Shown: positions 8,186 through 16,601 of the stretch, one piece after another
How the letters are laid out: each line of letters opens with the position of its first letter
Numbering within the stretch: position 1 is the first letter of the stretch
Assembly: GCA_003242035.1 (NCBI GenBank)
Contig: QBMC01000019.1
Coordinates: 1 to 42,704 of the forward strand
Direction of reading: 5' to 3'
DNA from: Nodosilinea foveolarum
GTDB taxonomy: Bacteria > Cyanobacteriota > Cyanobacteriia > Phormidesmidales > Phormidesmidaceae
Length of the DNA stretch: 42,704 bases
Translations under genes and position numbers: made by a program
Notes under the pieces: model-generated
What the model was told of the DNA's origin: nothing
The model's database searches: none
What the model saw: only the letters and a program-made list of their open reading frames with translations

Positions 8186-8684
8186 TGTTCAACCCCAACA
8201 AAATTAATGCTTTCGCCGCTGCTTAAATTCAGTACTCCATGCAACACCTACGTAGCCAATATCACTTCTGTATACTTACGTAGTCTCTCTTGCCAAGGGA
8301 GTAAATATTCACCCAAATATAAAGATAGGGTAAGCAAAATGACCCTTTCTGTGGATAAATACTGCCCCTCAGTTATGTTTTAGGCAACACAATCCTGAAG
8401 AAAATACGTAGACTCATCAATTAAACGCCCTCAACCCAGGCCAAACCAATCAAGCCGACGGATTCTGACTGCCAATTCACTAGTCGTTCAATCTCATAGA
8501 GTTCACTCTGGCAAAAACCGCCTTTCAACCCCTCCTAAGTATAAAACATTGCTCAGGCAGAATCGGTTTTCATGCGAGCACCCACGATTTGTCCATAAAG
8601 GACACTCGACCTTCATCGACGGTTATATCAAAATCAAAGTGCCGTTTTAGCATCAGGGCCTATCTACCCACGTCCTCTATAGCA
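8186..8684. other. 499-nt divergent intergenic region without a gene
   Basis: Lies between the divergent GH13 and VanZ-like genes, so it should contain both promoters. TACGTAG occurs twice (about 8249 and 8278). Frames that are open here have no ribosome-binding site and no recognisable product. Nothing else identified. Confidence 0.5.
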
Positions 8685-10220
8685 ATGAATAAAGTAAAAG
8701 CAATAAACCTATCCAACCGCGTATCCGTGGCTATAATCGCGGCTACGGTGCTGTGCATTTTAGCGCTCACTCTGTTTCCCTACGACTTCTTCTTTATCGA
8801 AACAATTGCCGATTTCACCTGGGCAGGACTGTTAGCCAGAGCGGATCGCCCCCTCCTGATGCCGCTAGAGTTTTTAGCCAATATCGTAATGTTCGTCCCG
8901 TTGGGATTTGGCTGCGCTCTACGACTACAGAAGAAAACGGTTCTAGCCCTGTTGACTGTATTAGGCGTCAGTTTAGCCGCTACGCTGACCGTAGAGACGC
9001 TACAAATTTTTCTCCCATCTCGTACGCCCAGTCACACTGACTTAGTCGCTAACACCCTGGGCGGTGGATTAGGGTTTGGGCTTTGGTGGTACTGGCGATC
9101 GCTGTCGCAAAGCCGGTGGGTTCGTCAGATTTGGGGTTTGCAAGCGATCGCCCACCGCACCCTCATCAAACCCCTGCTCCCTTACTGGCATCTGATCAAA
9201 CCCCGACCCAGAATGCAGCGATCGCTCATCGCGATCGCCCTCTGTAGCTATGGTTGCCTATCTCTATGGGGCACCTTCGCCCTGCACAACGCTAACCCCT
9301 GGGGCCTGAGCAACTGGGACTCAACCTACCCGCTGCTACTAGGGAATGAACTTGAGGGCGATCGCCCTTGGAGCGGACAAATCAGCAACGTCCAGATCTA
9401 CGCGCAGCCGCTAGATTCAGCCGCTATTCAACAGCTTATAACCCAACCAGAGCGCCCACTCGAACAGGCAACGCTCATTGCCCATTATCCGCTTAGCGGC
9501 ACCGCCCCTTTCGCCGACCAGACGGCTCACTCACCCGCCTTAATTTGGCAAGGTCAGTCGCCTCCTGCCACTGCGATCGCCTCCGTTCAGTCCGCTTCGT
9601 TCAGCCCACAGCGCTGGCTAGAGACCCGATCTCCGCCCACAGCGCTAGTTCAACAGGTCAAAGCAGCCAAAGCCTTTACCATCAGTTTCACAGCTAAAAC
9701 AGCAAGCAGTCAGCAATCTGGGCCTGCCCGCGTCCTGTCGCTCTCTAAGGGGCCTTATTACCGCAACTTAACCATTGGACAAATAGGTAAGCATCTAAGC
9801 CTGCGACTGCGCACCCCAATGACCAAAGACAACGGCTTGCGGCCAGAGTTCTTAGTGCCTAATGTCTTCTCATCTACAGCCCAGCCGCATCATCTCATCC
9901 TCAGCTACAGTGCCAACCGGCTCGCCTTGTACGTAGACACATTAGCCAGCGGCCAAAATCTGAAGTTTTCACCCGAGATGACTCTCTTTTGGAAATTTGC
10001 GCCCCCCGTTCTTAGCACGGTTCATCTCAGCTCAGCCACCTCACTTCTTTGTCAATTAATTTATCGCGGCCTGTGGCTTTTACCCATCGGAATTATCCTG
10101 GCATTTACAACGACTTCACAGCTCAAAAATAGATCGACTAACAGGCAATTTCAAATAGCCATGATCGCTATTGTTGTGGTGTTTTATGGACTGCTAGAAA
10201 TGGCTTTGCACCAGACGTAA
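8685..10220 (+). CDS. VanZ-like membrane protein with LamG/concanavalin-like domain
   Basis: 511 residues. The N-terminal ~140 residues hold four hydrophobic helices with the VanZ-family pattern FPYDFF...LEFLANIVMFVPLGFG...ETLQIFLPSRTPSHTDLVANTLGGGLG. A further hydrophobic segment at about 182-200 precedes a soluble, beta-rich region (about 200-440). Its LLLGNELEGDRPWSGQISNV and IYAQPLD stretches match LamG/concanavalin A-like sugar-binding folds. Two last helices (about 455-510) close the protein. It is probably anchored in the inner membrane with the lectin-like part outside. ATG 8685 is chosen over TTG 8589 because the first helix starts 15 residues later. Its place before a nucleotide-sugar cluster suggests a role in surface glycan, but a 340-nt gap separates them. 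Confidence 0.75.
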   Translation: MNKVKAINLSNRVSVAIIAATVLCILALTLFPYDFFFIETIADFTWAGLLARADRPLLMPLEFLANIVMFVPLGFGCALRLQKKTVLALLTVLGVSLAATLTVETLQIFLPSRTPSHTDLVANTLGGGLGFGLWWYWRSLSQSRWVRQIWGLQAIAHRTLIKPLLPYWHLIKPRPRMQRSLIAIALCSYGCLSLWGTFALHNANPWGLSNWDSTYPLLLGNELEGDRPWSGQISNVQIYAQPLDSAAIQQLITQPERPLEQATLIAHYPLSGTAPFADQTAHSPALIWQGQSPPATAIASVQSASFSPQRWLETRSPPTALVQQVKAAKAFTISFTAKTASSQQSGPARVLSLSKGPYYRNLTIGQIGKHLSLRLRTPMTKDNGLRPEFLVPNVFSSTAQPHHLILSYSANRLALYVDTLASGQNLKFSPEMTLFWKFAPPVLSTVHLSSATSLLCQLIYRGLWLLPIGIILAFTTTSQLKNRSTNRQFQIAMIAIVVVFYGLLEMALHQT

Positions 10221-10559
10221 GGCAGGGAATTACGGTTAGTAGCTCAGCTTTATAAAAAGCTTGCAAGATATCGCAGAAGCTTCATTCAAAAAAGTGAACA
10301 CGATGATTTATGATCTAAAAAAATCTCGAATTATTAAAATGTTTGAGATTTCTTTATTTACGGTTGAAGCAAACAAAAATGTTTTTTGGCTTGTCTGTTT
10401 TGAGTCTCTTTCACCTGTGGCACATACTTGCTACAGCGAGCTAAATCAACTGGCTAAATCAACTGGCTAAATCGACTCAGTAAGGCTCTCAACTGAGACC
10501 ACATCACATTCTGCAATCAGTATATTATTTATGCCTGTAGCTCTGGAAGCATTTTCCCT
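10221..10559. other. AT-rich intergenic region before the sugar cluster
   Basis: 339 nt, noticeably richer in A/T than its neighbours. It holds a doubtful 69-codon frame from TTG 10261 with no ribosome-binding site and no recognisable domain. It also has a 13-bp tandem repeat at 10441-10477. The promoter of rfbF is expected here. GGAAG at 10545-10549, 10 nt before the ATG, is a plausible Shine-Dalgarno sequence. Confidence 0.5.
10441..10477 (+). repeat. Tandem repeat, 13-bp unit
   Basis: CTAAATCAACTGG occurs at 10441-10453 and again at 10454-10466, followed by a partial third copy CTAAATCGACT (10467-10477). It lies about 80 nt upstream of rfbF. Confidence 0.9.
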
Positions 10560-11336
10560 ATGAAGGTTGCAATTCTCGCGGGTGGACTCGGCACTCGGTT
10601 GTCCGAAGAAACTGAAGACAAACCCAAGCCAATGGTCGAAGTTGGCGGCTCTCCGATCATTTGGCACATCATGATGCACTATGCGCATCATGGATTTCAA
10701 GACTTTGCGATCGCTCTCGGCTACAAAGCCGAAATCATCAAAAAGTACATGGTCGATTACTGCTCGCTCAACAGCAATCTTACCGTCAATTTAAAAAGCG
10801 GTAAAATTCAGCGGCACGAAGGCTACAGCCCCGACTGGAACGTAGACTTGATCGACACCGGCCTCAACACCAACACCGGCGGACGCATCAAGCGGCTAGC
10901 CCCCTACGTGGGCAATGAGACCTTTATGCTGACCTGGGGAGACGGCGTTTCCGACATCAACATTCAAGAGCTGTTAGCCTTTCACAAATCTCACGGCAAA
11001 CTAGCTACGCTCACAGCCGTTCGTCCCGCTGCCCGGTTTGGTCATCTAGATTTGCAAGGCGACCAAATTGTAGACTTCTCCGAGAAGCCTCAGACCCGAG
11101 AAGGCTGGATCAACGGAGCCTTTTTCGTTCTCGAACCCGGCATCTTCGACTACATCGAAGACGACGATACCCAGTGGGAAAAAGCGCCCCTAGAGCGTCT
11201 AGCCAAAGACGGACAGTTGATGGCTTACAAATACTCCGGCTTCTGGCAATGTATGGACACACTGCGAGACAAGCGCCGGTTAGAAGGTCTCTGGGAATCC
11301 GGAAAAGCCCCCTGGAAAACCTGGAAAGACGACTAA
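10560..11336 (+). CDS. rfbF: Glucose-1-phosphate cytidylyltransferase
   Basis: 258 residues, the normal length for RfbF/DdhA. It condenses CTP and glucose 1-phosphate to CDP-glucose, the first step toward CDP-linked deoxy sugars. The nucleotidyltransferase signature is intact: residues 6-13 AGGLGTRL, then KPKPMVEVGG, WHIMMHYAHHG, LTWGDGVSDIN with the metal-binding Asp, and the end FWQCMDTLRDKRRLEGLWESG typical of this family. An ATG with GGAAG 10 nt upstream supports the start. It opens a co-directional run with an SDR and three methyltransferases, so CDP-glucose is probably the substrate of that set. Confidence 0.95.
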   Translation: MKVAILAGGLGTRLSEETEDKPKPMVEVGGSPIIWHIMMHYAHHGFQDFAIALGYKAEIIKKYMVDYCSLNSNLTVNLKSGKIQRHEGYSPDWNVDLIDTGLNTNTGGRIKRLAPYVGNETFMLTWGDGVSDINIQELLAFHKSHGKLATLTAVRPAARFGHLDLQGDQIVDFSEKPQTREGWINGAFFVLEPGIFDYIEDDDTQWEKAPLERLAKDGQLMAYKYSGFWQCMDTLRDKRRLEGLWESGKAPWKTWKDD

Positions 11337-11374
11337 GCCACACCCTAACATTGGGGACAATATCCCTAATATCC

Positions 11375-11395
11375 CTCTGGTAATCGTTACCAGAG
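11375..11395. repeat. Perfect palindromic hairpin between rfbF and the SDR
   Basis: CTCTGGTAA (11375-11383) and TTACCAGAG (11387-11395) form a 9-bp stem with a 3-nt loop (TCG). No U-tract follows, so it is more likely an operator, RNA-processing or stability element than a terminator. Confidence 0.6.
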
Positions 11396-11469
11396 CGCCA
11401 TCAGGCAAAACCATCATCTGCACAAAAAGAACAAAGTAACTCAGTCAAATTAGACAGGGAGTAATCACC

Positions 11470-12510
11470 ATGCGCGTACTGGTCACAGGACACAAAGGCT
11501 ACATCGGCACCATTCTCGTCCCCATGCTGCTAGAAGCAGGCCACGAACTCGTTGGCATGGACAGCGACCTTTATAGAGGCAGCACCTTCGGCGACAACAT
11601 GCCGTCCATTCCTGAAATTGAAAAAGACGTTCGAGACGTACAATCCGAAGACCTTGAAGGCTTTGAAGCCGTTTTACATCTAGCTGGACTCTCCAACGAC
11701 CCGCTAGGCAACCTCAACCCCGATCTGACTCGTCTGATCAACCACGAAGCCACTGTTCATCTAGGCGAACTGGCCAAGCAAGCAGGCGTCAGCCGCTACA
11801 TCTTCTCTTCCTCTTGCAGCAACTACGGCGCAGGCGGAGACAACTGGCTCAACGAAGAATCGGCGTTCAACCCAGTCACTCCCTACGGTGTCTCTAAAGT
11901 GAAATCGGAGCAGGGCTTAGCAGCACTAGCCGACGACAACTTCAGCCCCACCTTCTTACGCAACGCCACCGCCTTTGGCGTCTCCCCCCGCCTCCGGTTC
12001 GACCTGGTGCTCAATAACCTCACCGCCTGGGCCTTCACAACAGGTCGCGTCTTCATCAAGAGTGACGGCACGCCCTGGCGTCCAATCGTTCACATCGAAG
12101 ATATCTCTCGTGCATTTTTAGCCGCGTTACAGGCACCTAGAGAAAAAGTCCACAACGAAGCTTTCAACGTCGGTCGCAACGAAGACAACTACCAAATTCG
12201 CGAACTGGCCGACATGGTTAAAGATATCGTGCCTAACTGCAAAGTAGAGTACGCCGAAGACGCTGGCCCCGACCTTCGCTGCTACCGGGTAGATTGCAGC
12301 AAGATCCTTCGCGTATTGCCCGAGTTCAAGCCTCAGTGGAGCGCTCGTAAAGGCGTCGAGGAACTTTATGATGCTTATAAAGCAGTGGGCCTTACTCTGG
12401 AGGAGTTTGAGGGCGATCGCTACCAAAGAATTGCCCACATCAAATCCCTGCTGGCTTCTGGCAAGCTAGGTGAAGACCTTCGCTGGAAAGTCGCCGTCCC
12501 CACTGCTTAG
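11470..12510 (+). CDS. NAD(P)-dependent nucleotide-sugar epimerase/dehydratase (extended SDR)
   Basis: 346 residues. The Rossmann motif TGHKGYIG lies at about residues 6-13, followed by D31 that can bind the adenosine ribose, HLAGLSNDP, SSSCSNYG and the YGVSK catalytic Tyr-Lys pair. A C-terminal substrate region follows (GTPWRPIVHIEDISRAFLAA...FNVGRNEDNYQ). In context it should act on CDP-glucose or a product of it, as a 4,6-dehydratase, epimerase or reductase; the sequence does not decide which. It follows rfbF by 133 nt, a gap holding a palindromic hairpin. The closest functional analogy is the second enzyme of CDP-sugar routes, but it is not an obvious RfbG orthologue. Confidence 0.85.
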   Translation: MRVLVTGHKGYIGTILVPMLLEAGHELVGMDSDLYRGSTFGDNMPSIPEIEKDVRDVQSEDLEGFEAVLHLAGLSNDPLGNLNPDLTRLINHEATVHLGELAKQAGVSRYIFSSSCSNYGAGGDNWLNEESAFNPVTPYGVSKVKSEQGLAALADDNFSPTFLRNATAFGVSPRLRFDLVLNNLTAWAFTTGRVFIKSDGTPWRPIVHIEDISRAFLAALQAPREKVHNEAFNVGRNEDNYQIRELADMVKDIVPNCKVEYAEDAGPDLRCYRVDCSKILRVLPEFKPQWSARKGVEELYDAYKAVGLTLEEFEGDRYQRIAHIKSLLASGKLGEDLRWKVAVPTA

Positions 12511-12522
12511 TTCCCACTACTT

Positions 12523-12587
12523 GAGAAAGCCGTCAGCGAGAGAATGTTTAACAGCTTCTCTTGCTGAGCGATCGCTTCAACTTTCTC
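12523..12587 (+). repeat. Nested stem structure between the SDR and the first methyltransferase
   Basis: Inner stem: TCAGCGAGAGAA (12533-12544) pairs with TTCTCTTGCTGA (12556-12567), 12 pairs with one G-U wobble and an 11-nt loop. Outer stem: GAGAAAG (12523-12529) pairs with CTTTCTC (12581-12587). The G-U pair favours a plus-strand RNA structure. No U-tract follows. Confidence 0.55.
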
Positions 12588-12640
12588 GTATACCAAAAGT
12601 CATCCTAACAACCCGCAAATAAAAGCCAACCAATAGTCAT

Positions 12641-13870
12641 ATGGAAGCATCCACCCCAATTTGCCGCTCCTGCGGCCACGATAAACTTTTACCTATCATC
12701 TCGTTTGGTGAAACCACACTAGCCGACGCGCTCCTCAACCAAGAACAGCTAGGTCAAGAAGAGTATACCGCGCCCCTAGATCTGGTTTTTTGTCCCAACT
12801 GCGCCCTCGTCCAAATCACCGTCAGCGTCCCACCAGAAATTCTCTTCTGCCGCAACTATCCCTACTTCTCATCCGTATCGCCTAGCTTGATGAAGCACTT
12901 CGGTGACAGCGCCAAAAACATCATCAAGGAGCGAAATCTCAGCTCCGATAGCATGGTCATAGAAGCCGCTAGCAACGACGGCTATATGCTCAAAAACTTC
13001 GTAGAAGAAGGCATTCCCGTCTTGGGCATCGACCCAGCAGACGGCCCAGCCAAAGCCGCCCAGGACGCAGGCATCAACACCAAATGTACCTTCTTTAGCA
13101 AAGAGCTTGCCGCTCAGTTAAAAGCAGACGGATACGCTGCCGACGTTTTTCTAGCCAACAACGTTCTTGCCCACGTCCCCGATCTCAACGGTTTTGTAGA
13201 AGGCATTAAACTGTTGCTAAAGGAAACCGGTGTCGCGGTTATCGAGGCCCCTTACCTAGTCGATCTGGTAGAACACGGTGAATTCGACACCATCTATCAC
13301 CAGCACCTCTGCTATTTCTCAGTCACAGCCGTAGATAGACTATTTCGCAAGCACGGACTTTATCTTAACAACGTTCATCAAACAAAAATTCACGGCGGTT
13401 CGCTCAGGCTATTTGTAGAACCCATTGAGAATGTTCAACCTGTTGTCAAAGATCTCTTAGAGCAAGAGAAAGAGAACAAAGTAGACAGCATTGAATACTA
13501 CGACTCTTTTGCTAAACAAGTTGAAACCATCAAGTCTGATTTGCTAAAGATTCTGACCGAACTGAAGCAGGACGGTAAGCGAATTGTAGGATACGGGGCA
13601 GCCGCTAAAGCAGCCACCATGATGTCCTATGTTGGCATCGACAAAAGCCATTTGGACTATGTGCTAGATCTCAATCCGCACAAAAATGGTCGCTACATGG
13701 GTGGCAACCACCTACCCATTCATCTACCTAATAAGCTGCTAGAAGATCAGCCAGACTACGTCCTTATTCTGGCCTGGAACTTTGCCGAAGAGATTATGCA
13801 GCAGCAAGAAGAATACCGGCAGAAAGGCGGACAGTTTATCGTTCCGATTCCTTCGCCTAGAATTGCCTAG
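12641..13870 (+). CDS. Sugar C-methyltransferase family protein (copy 1)
   Basis: 409 residues with the three-part layout of SAM-dependent sugar C-methyltransferases (TylCIII/TcaB9 type). An N-terminal zinc domain has C8-x2-C11 and C51-x2-C54. A class I methyltransferase core has the SAM loop [11 protein letters not shown] (108-118) and acidic GIDPADG. The C-terminal Rossmann-like domain has VGYGAAAKA and VLDLNPHK. In the characterised family the catalytic site is a Tyr-x-Glu-His motif; here residues 219-222 are YHQH, with Gln in the Glu position. The likely role is adding a methyl group to an NDP-sugar. It is co-directional with rfbF and the SDR, 130 nt after the SDR and 50 nt before copy 2. 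Confidence 0.88.
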   Translation: MEASTPICRSCGHDKLLPIISFGETTLADALLNQEQLGQEEYTAPLDLVFCPNCALVQITVSVPPEILFCRNYPYFSSVSPSLMKHFGDSAKNIIKERNLSSDSMVIEAASNDGYMLKNFVEEGIPVLGIDPADGPAKAAQDAGINTKCTFFSKELAAQLKADGYAADVFLANNVLAHVPDLNGFVEGIKLLLKETGVAVIEAPYLVDLVEHGEFDTIYHQHLCYFSVTAVDRLFRKHGLYLNNVHQTKIHGGSLRLFVEPIENVQPVVKDLLEQEKENKVDSIEYYDSFAKQVETIKSDLLKILTELKQDGKRIVGYGAAAKAATMMSYVGIDKSHLDYVLDLNPHKNGRYMGGNHLPIHLPNKLLEDQPDYVLILAWNFAEEIMQQQEEYRQKGGQFIVPIPSPRIA

Positions 13871-13920
13871 CATTCTTTTTCTACTCTCTTACCAGTCCTT
13901 CTAATCACTCTTTTTCAATC

Positions 13921-15144
13921 ATGACACAAGCCACTCTTTCCCAGCGCCTCAAGAACACTCAGCATCTTCCTGATGAGAAGTGTCCTAACTGCGACTCTAC
14001 GGGCCTCTCTCTTTTCTACGAAGTCGATAACGTCCCTGTCCACAGTTGCCTGATGCTCTCCAACGCGGAAGATGCACTGGACTTTCCTTCGGGTGATGTC
14101 AAGCTCGGCTTCTGCGACAACTGCGGCTTCATCACTAACACCGAGTTCGATGCTAAGTGGTCGGCATACGCCCCCAACTACGAAGACCAGCAAAGTTTCT
14201 CTCCCACTTTCAACAAGTTTGCTAAAGAGCTGGCTCAGCAACTTGTTGATAGATACGACCTGCACAACAAATCTATCGTTGAGATTGGCTGTAGTAAAGG
14301 AGACTTCCTACACCTGCTGTGCGAACTTGGCGACAATACAGGCATCGGCATTGACCCCAGCGCCGTTCCTGGCCGTGTGCAAAGTACCGCCACCGACCGC
14401 GTTACGCTCATTCAAGACTACTACTCAGAAAAGCACGCTAACCATGTTGGCGATTTCATCTGCTGCCGTCATACCTTAGAGCACATTCAGCCCACTAAAG
14501 AATTTGTGAGTATTGTTCGCCGCTCCATTGGCGATCGCGCAGTCTCCGTCGTCTTCGAAATTCCCGACACCGTCCGCGTTCTAGAAGATGGAGCCTTCGA
14601 AGACATCTACTACGAGCACTGTTCCTACTTCACCCCCGGCTCACTTGCCCGCCTGTTCCGCGAATGCGGCTTCGAAGTTACCGATCTCTACAGAGCCTAC
14701 GGCGATCAGTACCTGCTGATAGACGCCAAGCCAGTCGCCACCCCTTCAGACAAAATTCATCCGCTAGAAGACAGTCCCGCAGAAATCGCCGCTTTGGTGC
14801 AAAAGTACATCGACACCATCAACGACAAACTACAGGGCTGGCGCGATCGCCTAGACACCGCCCAAAAAGCAGGCCAAAAAACCGTTGTCTGGGGATCTGG
14901 CTCCAAATGCGTAGCCTTCCTCACCACGCTAGACACCATCGACAAAATCCAATACGTTGTCGATATCAATCCGCACCGCCACGGCAAGTTCATTCCAGGC
15001 GTCGGCAAGCAAATTATGTCACCGGAATTCCTCAAGGAATATCAGCCCGATCAAATTATCGTGATGAACGAAATCTACTGCGATGAGATTCAGGCCATGC
15101 TCGACGAGATGGGCGTCAAAACAGAGCTAATTCCGCTCAAGTAA
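13921..15144 (+). CDS. Sugar C-methyltransferase family protein (copy 2)
   Basis: 407 residues, a paralogue of its two neighbours and closer to copy 3. Zinc ligands C21-x2-C24 and C65-x2-C68 lie in the N-terminal domain. The SAM loop is VEIGCSKGDFL (120-130). The catalytic-type motif at 230-233 is YYEH, followed by CSYFTPGSLARLF. The C-terminal domain shows VVWGSGSKCVAFL and VVDINPHRHGKFIPG. Copies 2 and 3 share the GSGSK and VDINP...GKFIPG blocks, whereas copy 1 has GYGAAAKA, so copy 1 has a different ancestry. It probably uses SAM on an intermediate of the CDP-glucose route; regiochemistry is unknown. Confidence 0.87.
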   Translation: MTQATLSQRLKNTQHLPDEKCPNCDSTGLSLFYEVDNVPVHSCLMLSNAEDALDFPSGDVKLGFCDNCGFITNTEFDAKWSAYAPNYEDQQSFSPTFNKFAKELAQQLVDRYDLHNKSIVEIGCSKGDFLHLLCELGDNTGIGIDPSAVPGRVQSTATDRVTLIQDYYSEKHANHVGDFICCRHTLEHIQPTKEFVSIVRRSIGDRAVSVVFEIPDTVRVLEDGAFEDIYYEHCSYFTPGSLARLFRECGFEVTDLYRAYGDQYLLIDAKPVATPSDKIHPLEDSPAEIAALVQKYIDTINDKLQGWRDRLDTAQKAGQKTVVWGSGSKCVAFLTTLDTIDKIQYVVDINPHRHGKFIPGVGKQIMSPEFLKEYQPDQIIVMNEIYCDEIQAMLDEMGVKTELIPLK

Positions 15145-15248
15145 GCGTCTGGTGATAGGGCTGTTTGCATGGCTACATAACTAGCTCTGTAAACAGCCCG
15201 CCCGCGCAATCGTTCGAATTCTCCTTTGCACTGCCGCATTCAAACCCA

Positions 15249-16433
15249 ATGACTCACCTAATCGACTGCCCCATCTGCGGATCGTCTTCGCTTGTAGATT
15301 TCATTAAGCTGCCAAACTTGCCCATCTACTGCAATTTGCTATGGGCCGACCGGCAAGAGGCGAAAGATTGTCCAAAAGGAGATATCGAACTGGCCTTTTG
15401 CGACCAGTGTGGGGGCATTGTCAACGTTGTATTCGATCCTGAAAAGCTAGGCTACTCGCAGGATTACGAAAATTCGCTGCACTATTCTAGTCGGTTTCAA
15501 AGCTACGTAGAAGCACTCGCCAACAGACTTATAGAACAACACCAGCTCCATAATAAAACTATCGTTGAGATCGGCTGCGGGAAAGGAGACTTTTTGGCGA
15601 TGCTCTGTGAGCAGGGCAACAACTCGGGCATTGGGTTTGACAGCAGCTACGTGGAAAGGCCAGAGCATGAAGCTTTAGGCGATCGCCTCAAATTTATCAA
15701 AGACTTCTATTCAGAAAAATATGTCGAATACCAGGGAGACTTTGTCTGCTGCCGTCAGGTACTAGAGCACGTACAAAAACCCGCTGACTTGCTAGATCCG
15801 CTGCGTAAAACCTTAGATGCAGACGCCAAAACCGTCGTCTTTTTTGAAGTCCCCAACGCCCTATATACCATCCGCAACATGATGGTTTGGGACGTTATTT
15901 ACGAACACTGCACCTACTTTACCCCGTCCTCACTCAGCTACGCCTTCACCAACGCAGGCTACACCGTCAGCGAAACCTCAGAAGAATTTGGCGGTCAGTT
16001 TCTCAGCATCGAAGCCCAGCCAGCTAAACACAGCGAACCGGCTGCGGATATAGACGCGATTGCCCAACTCTCCAAAGACATTGCCGACTTCAAAACCCGC
16101 TTTGAGACCCAAACCCAACGGTGGGAAGCTCGTCTTAGTCAGCTATTTGAGCAAGGTAAGAAAGTTGCTATTTGGGGATCGGGGTCTAAAGGCGTTACTT
16201 TCTTAAATCTGCTAAATCAGGGCGGCAAAGTAGAATACGCGGTCGATATTAACCCTCGCAAGCAAGGCAAATTTATCCCCGGCACCGGGCAGAAAATTGT
16301 ATCGCCAGAGCATGTCGCCCAGCATCCAACAGACGTTGTGATTGTCATGAATCCGCTATACAAAGAGGAAATTAGAGACATGCTCAAAGAGATCGGACTC
16401 AGTCCAGAAATTCTCACAACAGAGTCTTTCTAA
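15249..16433 (+). CDS. Sugar C-methyltransferase family protein (copy 3)
   Basis: 394 residues from ATG 15249; a TTG at 15165 would add 28 residues with no conserved content before the zinc domain. Zinc ligands are C7-x2-C10 and C51-x2-C54. The SAM loop is VEIGCGKGDFL (106-116). The catalytic-type motif is IYEH (217-220), followed by CTYFTPSSLSYAF. The C-terminal domain has VAIWGSGSKGVTFL and VDINPRKQGKFIPG. It is closely similar to copy 2 along its length, indicating tandem duplication. It is the last gene of the nucleotide-sugar run; the next gene follows after 168 nt and concerns sugar phosphates. Confidence 0.87.
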   Translation: MTHLIDCPICGSSSLVDFIKLPNLPIYCNLLWADRQEAKDCPKGDIELAFCDQCGGIVNVVFDPEKLGYSQDYENSLHYSSRFQSYVEALANRLIEQHQLHNKTIVEIGCGKGDFLAMLCEQGNNSGIGFDSSYVERPEHEALGDRLKFIKDFYSEKYVEYQGDFVCCRQVLEHVQKPADLLDPLRKTLDADAKTVVFFEVPNALYTIRNMMVWDVIYEHCTYFTPSSLSYAFTNAGYTVSETSEEFGGQFLSIEAQPAKHSEPAADIDAIAQLSKDIADFKTRFETQTQRWEARLSQLFEQGKKVAIWGSGSKGVTFLNLLNQGGKVEYAVDINPRKQGKFIPGTGQKIVSPEHVAQHPTDVVIVMNPLYKEEIRDMLKEIGLSPEILTTESF

Positions 16434-16601
16434 GTCAAGCGATCGCGCGGTAGTCAATCGCAAAAATGGAATATTACAAAACAAAGTCACAGAACAAAAC
16501 GGCGCACTAGCAGTAAAATCGTACGGCTACTGGTAATATCCCAAAGTGGCCAAACAATAGCGTCCAACCGGCTATTGGCTCATCCATTCAGGTCATCGTT
16601 T

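Noticed and set aside
10261-10470. 69-codon open frame between the VanZ-like gene and rfbF
   Set aside because: TTG start, no ribosome-binding site, AT-rich sequence, and the 3' end runs into a simple tandem repeat. No recognisable protein feature.
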